Of a stretch of DNA of 64,000 bases, positions 59,301 through 64,000 are shown piece after piece. Position 1 is the stretch's first letter. The number at the start of each line of letters is the position of its first letter. The DNA is taken from the NCBI GenBank assembly GCA_028386065.3, contig JAKUCV010001313.1:160244-224243 (forward strand). Reading direction: 5' to 3'. The translations under genes and the position numbers were made by a program. The notes under the pieces are model-generated. The model made no database searches. It was not told the origin of the DNA and saw only the letters and a list, made by a program, of their open reading frames with translations. The DNA comes from Turnera subulata (Eukaryota; Streptophyta; Magnoliopsida; Malpighiales; Passifloraceae).

Positions 59301-59609
59301 ATCTGCTGAGGCTTTAATGGGCATTCCAGTACAGTGGAAGGCAAATGGAAACAGGACATTGGCACCTCTTAATCTGTGATAAGCAGCAGCAAACTCAAGC
59401 TTGGAAACTGAGAATGCATGCCCGATATGCAGAAAACCATTCATATAAGGATATGGAAAGTTTCCAAAGAACTTCTCGCCATCTTTAGGAGGTCTTTCAC
59501 CAGCTTCGGCGCGGAAAACATCACCCTCTTCCCACAGTCGTCGAACTTTTCTCTCAATCTCCAAAAGGGTGTCCCTCCGAGCAAAGCTTTTCCCACCTTC
59601 TGTTGCCAT
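56352..59609 (-). CDS. Leucyl-tRNA synthetase, cytosolic
   Basis: A single coding exon encodes 1085 residues of class I leucyl-tRNA synthetase of the eukaryotic/archaeal cytosolic type (Arabidopsis At1g09620 is about 1090). It charges tRNA-Leu for cytosolic translation. The start is MATEGGKSFARRDTLLEIE at 59609. An upstream open extension is excluded because an acceptor (ATTTCAG, ending 59629) lies just before this ATG. The HIGH signature is HIGH at residues 61-64 and the KMSKS signature is at residues 717-721. The editing CP1 domain lies between, with AATLRPETMYAQTNAWV and a GTGIVTCVPSDSPDDY loop. The C-terminal part carries the anticodon-binding region and ends NPPSPGNPTAVFLPG. A 5' UTR intron of about 60461-59629 (CATCG|GTAACT donor) is likely. 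Confidence 0.96.
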   Translation of the reverse strand: MATEGGKSFARRDTLLEIERKVRRLWEEGDVFRAEAGERPPKDGEKFFGNFPYPYMNGFLHIGHAFSVSKLEFAAAYHRLRGANVLFPFAFHCTGMPIKASADKLRREIQQFGNPPVFTREVEEQDESPADAGDDNGGAPADKFKGKKSKAASKSGGQLYQWEIMRSFELSDSEIARFQEPYEWLRHFPPLAMEDLKALGMGVDWRRSFVTTDINQYYDSFIQWQMRKLKSMGKIIKDVRPTIFSPLDGQPCADHDRASGEGVLPQEYTLIKMEVLQPFPPKLGPLERKNVYLAAATLRPETMYAQTNAWVLPDGKYGAFEINETDVFILTERAALNLAYQNHSRIPQKPSCLLELTGRDLIGLRLHSPLALNQVIYTLPMLTILTDKGTGIVTCVPSDSPDDYMALQDLKAKPALRAKFGVEDDWVVPIEVVPVVDIPGFGDKAAEKVCLDLKIKSQNDKEKLAEAKRLTYLKGFTEGTMTVGEFAGRKVQDVKQLIKNKLIEMGGAIAYSEPEKRVISRSGDECVVALTDQWYITYGEPEWRKLTEECLASMNCYFDETRHIFEHTLSWLNQWACSRSFGLGTRIPWDKEFLVESLSDSTLYMAYYTVAHLLHNNDMYGANKNHPVKAEQMTDEVWDFIFCGAPYPESSDIPKSILDRMKQEFEYWYPFDLRVSGKDLIPNHLTMTIYNHTAIMRRQHWPRGFRCNGHIMLNSEKMSKSTGNFRTLKQAIEEFSADATRFSLADAGDGIDDANFVFETCNAAILRLTKEIAWIKEVLAAEESLRMGPPNTYADQVFENEINIAVRTTEKNYQEYMFREALKSGFYDLQAARDEYRFSCGAGGMNRELVLRFIDVQTRLLTPICPHYGEYVWRDLLKKDGFVVKAGWPVAGVPDLTLKVANKYLQDSIVVMRKLLQKQASSKKGGKKGAPVAAQSEEKLKGLIYVNEQFDGWKAECLRILKNKFNSTTKTFAPDSEIMEALKTSSVGQASNFKQTQKLCMPFLRFKKEQAIAIGDHALDLKMPFGEIEVLRKNLDLIRRQLGLEEVEVLSAADPEDIAKAGGHASVLNQNPPSPGNPTAVFLPG

Positions 59610-60576
59610 TTCACAAAACTGACGGGCACTGAAATGACAGTGAAAAATATCATCAGTCAGCCACCATAAGGAAAAGAAGTTACAAATAGAAAAGATTTTG
59701 GTTAAAAGCAAGCACGAAAGACACAATTTATCAGTAGACAAACAAATATCTATCAACTCCCATCCTCAGCATCAGGATCACAAACAAAAAGTGAAGGTAA
59801 CATGAGACCATCATTATTTGCGGAACACATCAGAGCCTGAAGAGTTGAAGGTTCAAACTTGACTCCATATTGAGCCCATGAAAAGCAATAATAACCAAAA
59901 GAGCTGCAAAGTAGACGACTAAATAAACCAACGAGTGATTCTAAATCCATTTCAATCAAAGAAAGAGAAAACATGGAATTGCCCATAAAACCCAGAATGG
60001 AATGGCAGGGAGTGGAGCTGGTTTCAGAAGAAAACGAAAACGAAGCCAAATTCTCAACCATGTTCTAAGAAAAGCTGGCATTACAAAGTTGAGGAAGGAA
60101 GAATACAAAGACAAATCCAAAGTCAATCCAATCTATTCATATTTCATTCGGGTTCCAGAAATCCCGATATGTTGTATGTACACCTTCCCTTTAAGTGTGA
60201 TAATAATCAAAGTAAACCCAACAAAGGAAATACGCAACAAAAGCATCCCGCGGCAAAAACAAGCGAGCATATAAGAAACAACGGAAACGAACGTTATCGT
60301 TCTCATTAGTAACTCCCTCCTCCATACAAAACCCATAATTGTAAACTTCAAAAAAAAACCTCCCGGTTCCTCACATCTTATCAATCACTCCAAATCAAAT
60401 CAAATCAAAAAAAGGAAAAGAAGTAGAAAAAGGAACAGAGCTCAAAGACGAAGGAAGTTACCGATGAATCAACAGTAATGAGGAGGGATCGTAAAGGGCA
60501 TGCCGTGGGAAGGCTTGGAGCTTATTATGCTTCCACAGTATATTAAAAGCCAGCGAGAGAAGTTGTCGTCTATATG

Positions 60577-60686
60577 TAGGGTTTTTGAGTGGCTGCTGGT
60601 TTTTACTATCCTCTCTTTCGCGGCTTTGTATAATACTAATAAATAATAAACTGAAAAAATAGAGCAGCAGCCGGCAACTAGGGTTT
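60577..60686 (-). promoter_or_regulatory. Telo-box motifs upstream of LeuRS
   Basis: AAACCCTA on the minus strand occurs at 60577-60584 and 60679-60686, with TGGGCT/TGGGCC site II motifs further out at 60795-60800 and 60852-60857. Telo-box plus site II is a known pairing in promoters of plant translation genes, which fits a tRNA synthetase. Confidence 0.5.
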
Positions 60687-60689
60687 ACC

Positions 60690-61497
60690 TATAAGTAAGG
60701 TAACTCCTCAGTTCACTCCTCCACCCCCGATTTTTTCAGTTACTTTTTACCCACTCTTCTTTTACTTTTATTTACTTACCTTTTCTTTTAAAAATGGGCT
60801 TAAACCTAAAATTAAACCCTGCTTGATTAACCTCCCTAGTCGCTACCAATGTGGGCCCCTCGACTTGATTTCGCTTAAGCAATTTTAATTTTAAGTCTTT
60901 ATGAAAAAAAAAAGTGTCTTACATGAGAAAAGCAACTACAGTCCGAGGGATTATAATTACTCCCAAAATAAATTATGTTGAGAGTTATATTTATTTCGTT
61001 ATAATCTCATACGTTAAAGTATTTTGTTTTTAGATCTCAGGGCATGATCTTAATTCACACATTATGGTGTCGAAATATTTGTGGTTGAAGAATACAATGT
61101 GAGATGTTCTTGTTTTAAAATGATTCTTATATTTTGGATTACCAATTGGTAAAAAAGTAAGCATCCTGGTTTAAATCAACATCAAATTGGATGAGTTTCA
61201 TATGCAATTGGTAAAACTGATGGGTGGAAGAGTGAAATATGGAGAGTACATTAAGGTTTTCCTATTCACAATCAATTAAACACTGGCATATGACAAAGAA
61301 GGGCATATATAATATGATGGGGCGAGTCCTATATTTTTTTCCGAAATCTCATTTGAGTCCTAAAAAAGAAAAACGCCTATTTCGAGTCCTACAACGCTTA
61401 AAAAGAACACCAAACGAGTCCCCGTCCATATTTCCGTCAAATTTTTGCTGACTTGGCCGTTACCTGATTACGTGGAAAATAGTTAGTAAAAAAAACT
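60690..61497. other. Intergenic AT-rich DNA
   Basis: Outer LeuRS promoter and spacer leading into transposon-derived sequence. No gene was recognised. Confidence 0.55.
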
Positions 61498-61790
61498 TGA
61501 AACGCCCCGACCCGTATTTACCGTACACAGTAAACACAGGCCGGAACTGTGACAACCCAACTAAAATCAGCCCAAGCATACAGTGTGAACAACAATAACT
61601 CGGGCTCAACAGCCCATAATAATAACAACAATAAAATCTCAACCCGGCCCAATGGCCCAATAATAATGAAAACATGCACAGCGGAAGACTTAAACTCACT
61701 AACACTGTATGCTTGGGCTGATTTTAGTTGGGTTGTCACAGTTCCGGCCTGTGTTTACTGTGTACGGTAAATACGGGTCGGGGCGTTTCA
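61498..61790. repeat. Perfect 89-bp inverted repeat with 115-bp spacer
   Basis: The left arm 61498-61586 begins TGAAACGCCCCGACCCGTAT and the right arm 61702-61790 is its exact reverse complement along all 89 bases by my reading. The spacer 61587-61701 is AAC/AAT-rich with CCCGGCCCAATGGCCCAATA. Transcribed RNA would form a long perfect hairpin. Zero divergence implies recent origin or gene conversion. The arm sequence resembles the end of a retrotransposon LTR. Confidence 0.9.
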
Positions 61791-61995
61791 TTTTGGTAGC
61801 GGAGCGGGCGTTAGGTCTTGTCGGGCAGTCTTTGTGTGTTTGTGTCCTTGTTTGCATAGTTCGCTCCAGTTGTTTATTATTTTATATCATTTAGTTAAGT
61901 GCATTATGGATCCAGTCAAGGGACGCCAGCTGTCGCGGAACATACACATAAGAGGTACTGATGCCATAAATAAGCGAAATTGCAAATATTATTAA
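61791..61995 (+). mobile_element. Retroelement-like leader and gag-start remnant
   Basis: Right after the right arm comes TTTTGGTAGCGGAGCGGG, similar in position and composition to the initiator-Met tRNA primer-binding site that follows many plant Ty3/gypsy LTRs (TGGTATCAGAGC). A short frame ATG-GAT-CCA follows at about 61905 and soon hits stops. No gag or pol domain is intact. Identification is tentative. Confidence 0.35.
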
Positions 61996-62153
61996 TAATA
62001 CTGATACCTTGGATGCAAAGGAAAATATTAATATATTGATTGCAAATAGAAATATTACATTGATTTTTGATAAAGGGAAATATTACACGATATTTTATAA
62101 AAGGGAAATACAACATTGATTTTTGATATTTTATAAAAAAAAAGAAAATACAT

Positions 62154-62837
62154 TTAACGGTTCGCAACGACGTTGACACGGAAGCTGTTCGCGTCACTGT
62201 TGACGTTGACCGTGACCCTGTCGCTCCAAGAGAGCCACATGCCGCCTCTGTCGCGCTGGCCAGGAATCTCGAACCGGTTAGCTTGAGGGAACCGGAGTGG
62301 GATGAGACCATGATCGTCCCGTGGTTGCCATTGCGTCTCCGTCAGAAGAACCATGTTGGGCTTGTACTGGTTCTTCAGATCCCTCAAAGTGCGTGAGAAC
62401 TCCTGTGCACGCCTTGCAACTCCTCTGCAGTTCCACACCAGTAGCCGTACCTTTGGCCAAGTTGGAGGTAGCCGAGTCATTCTGGGTATGCTCTGGGCTG
62501 TCATTGCAAGCTGGTAGTAAGCGCCTTGCTCCACAGTCTGGCAAGTGGACTCCAGGTTGAACTCCTGAAGCCTGTCGGAGATGAAGAACATCACGGAGTT
62601 TGCTGAGCCGTGGTATGAAGTCCTCAGAGTGCCGTGATCCTCTAGGAAGAACACCTCTTCCATTGGAGTGACGAAGAACCGCGACGAGTAGAGTTCGTCG
62701 ACAAAGACTAGTCGTGGCATTCTGCCGAGCTCATTCGGCAGCTCCTCAGCGCGTTCGTTGACCATGCTGTACGCCAGTCGATTCCTTCTGCCAAGGTTGG
62801 CACCTTCAACGAAGAACACGGAAGATGGAGCAGGCAT
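62154..62837 (-). pseudogene. LINE-type endonuclease fragment in a 227-codon ORF
   Basis: Residues from about 128 read KVRLLVWNCRGVARRAQEF and YKPNMVLLTETQWQP, the start of the endonuclease/exonuclease/phosphatase (APE) domain that opens LINE ORF2 proteins. A later GGMWLSW segment also fits that domain. The domain is cut short by a stop after about 95 residues, so no reverse transcriptase is present. The first 125 residues (with LGRMPRLVFVDEL and LEDHGTLRTSYHGSAN) are not recognised. Base composition is clearly more GC-rich than the flanks. It is probably a truncated LINE fragment or a chimeric insertion. Confidence 0.6.
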
Positions 62838-63801
62838 CGTTTTTGGACGTGTGGGGTTTTGATTTTGGAGCGTTGCGTTTTTATCTTTCAGAATGGTTTT
62901 GTTGCTTTAATGCTTTTGATAATTTACACATCACCGCTCCTTCTTTTATACTCTTATGGGGAGCGTGATTACCGTTTTTGATTTTCAAGATCTTGCTTTT
63001 TGAAAATTTGCCGTTGCTTTCATTTAATGTTTTATTACTTTACGCGTTTTTCGGACCCATGCCAGAGTTTTTCAGCCTTTTTCCATCTCTTGATTTTCTT
63101 TCGCTCTGGCTACCTTGTCTTTTGATTTTATGGTCTTACTATATTTTCTTGCATCTTTTATCACTTGCATCCGTGACCTTTGAGACCAGATGGATGGGAC
63201 CGTATCTCGAGTAGAGCGTATGTGCGACAAGTTCACAGCTGTTTGGATATCTTGGAGCGATACGAGACGAGACAGACGTCTTTGGCTTATGCGGAATTAT
63301 GAGCAAGTGGGTAACGTGTCTTTCGAGAGACACAGGATGTGCTCGTGATCATCGCCGTGCGAGTTAACGATACAGGACGTTCTCGTGATCATCGCCTTGC
63401 TTGTTGTCGGGTATCTTTTTCACGAGGTTAACAGACGTCATCGTTAGTTGTACGTGACACGTTTCTCGGGATCGAGGATGTCTACGATCGATTTAGAACA
63501 CCGATCAAAAGATATTTCTGTTTTAACTTCTTTATATTTTGGTTTTATTACATGAGATTTAATTTTAAATTTATTTATATTTGATTTCATATTCTTATTG
63601 ATGGTTTTTGTTTTGTGTTGTGATGTTTTTAATTTTTCTGTTGGCATGCGTTTTCACAATTGAACAAGAGTTTTATTTTAAAAGAAAACTTATTTTATTT
63701 ATTCATAATAGTTTTACAACAGGAGAAAAAGTACTCTACTGAGATACTTGCTTCTCTAAGTCTTTTACAAGCTTTCTTAAGTTTTCTACGTTGGACGAGA
63801 G
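62838..63801. other. Transposon-derived-looking AT-rich sequence
   Basis: No gene was recognised. It includes a short tandem repeat at 63332-63400 and a hairpin GTGTCTTTCGAGAGACAC at 63316-63333. Confidence 0.45.
63332..63400. repeat. Two-copy 29-bp direct repeat with 40-bp period
   Basis: ACAGGATGTGCTCGTGATCA at 63332 recurs as ACAGGACGTTCTCGTGATCA at 63372. Both continue ATCGCC and differ at three of 29 positions. Confidence 0.75.
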
Positions 63802-64000
63802 TGTTAGTTATATGCCCAAAAGCCAATCTATGGATGATTGTAGTCATGTATATACATTGAGGCTATACCAATAAATATGATTATGAGATAATTACTTGCA
63901 CATATTTATAACCCTAGTTTATATATTTGATATATTCTTAAATGTCCCTAGTCGATTATTATTATGGACGGGTTGTAATAATAAATTAAGACTAGCGTAT
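63802..64000 (+). mobile_element. Likely start of a Ty1/copia-type LTR, running off the window
   Basis: The sequence opens TGTTAGTTATATGCCCAAAA and continues GCCAATCTATGGATGATTGT, CCAATAAATATGATTATGAG and AATGTCCCTAGTCGATTATT. This matches my memory of common plant copia LTRs that begin TGTTRRTTATATGCCC. The rest of the element would lie beyond the right edge. Confidence 0.45.

Noticed and set aside
59610..59756. A 49-residue N-terminal extension of LeuRS.
   Set aside because: It spans a splice acceptor and polypyrimidine tract and is hydrophobic and unlike the family. The ATG at 59609 gives the known N-terminus.

Overview
This window is nuclear DNA of a flowering plant, most likely a eudicot. 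It has short exons with GT/AG introns, AT-rich intergenic DNA full of microsatellites and homopolymers, and gene families of land plants: CLC-c chloride channel, PPR proteins, glucuronoxylan methyltransferase, DUF707 and plant GT14. The species cannot be named from the sequence alone. No prokaryotic-style operon, CRISPR array or convincing tRNA/rRNA gene was seen.

Layout. 1-1939 (+): 3' part of a DUF482/GNAT-like gene, with a possible alternative last exon at 2006-2176. 2536-7238 (-): seven-exon CLC-c anion transporter. 7239-12221: long low-complexity intergenic stretch. 12222-14390 (+): GT14 glycosyltransferase. 15648-19989 (-): PPR protein GRP23 with a long Gln/Ser/Trp repeat tail. 22440-22800: decayed copy of part of the DUF707 gene. 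23426-26221 (-): single-exon mitochondrial PPR protein of the At1g71210 type. 26890-30953 (-): 14-exon DUF707 gene. 33572-34215 (+): CMC2, a twin-CX9C mitochondrial protein. 34560-36030: mosaic of duplicated blocks holding two copies of a small acidic ORF next to telomere-like repeats. About 36182-36632: hAT-like MITE. 39156-39730 (-): cytochrome c. 41177-42376 (-): seven-TM protein of unknown function. 48164-52671 (+): N-myristoylated CDK-like kinase. 53876-54760 (+): glucuronoxylan 4-O-methyltransferase. 56352-59609 (-): cytosolic leucyl-tRNA synthetase. From about 61 kb the sequence is transposon-derived: a perfect 89-bp inverted repeat, retroelement remnants, a LINE-endonuclease-like ORF and what looks like a copia LTR running off the right edge.

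Genes working together. Most genes are unrelated housekeeping genes, as usual in plants. A mitochondrial theme recurs: two PPR proteins with near-matching presequences, CMC2 (cytochrome oxidase assembly) and cytochrome c. CMC2 has a cluster of site II (TGGGCY) elements upstream, the motif common to nuclear genes for mitochondrial proteins.

I found no clear undescribed system. The most unusual parts are the three-copy promoter-block duplication around CMC2 with its tandem acidic micro-ORFs, the shared leader of the two PPR genes, the two possible start codons of GRP23, and the perfect inverted repeat at 61.5-61.8 kb. Exon boundaries were set by hand from splice consensus, reading frame and remembered family sequence. 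They may be off by a base or so where noted.
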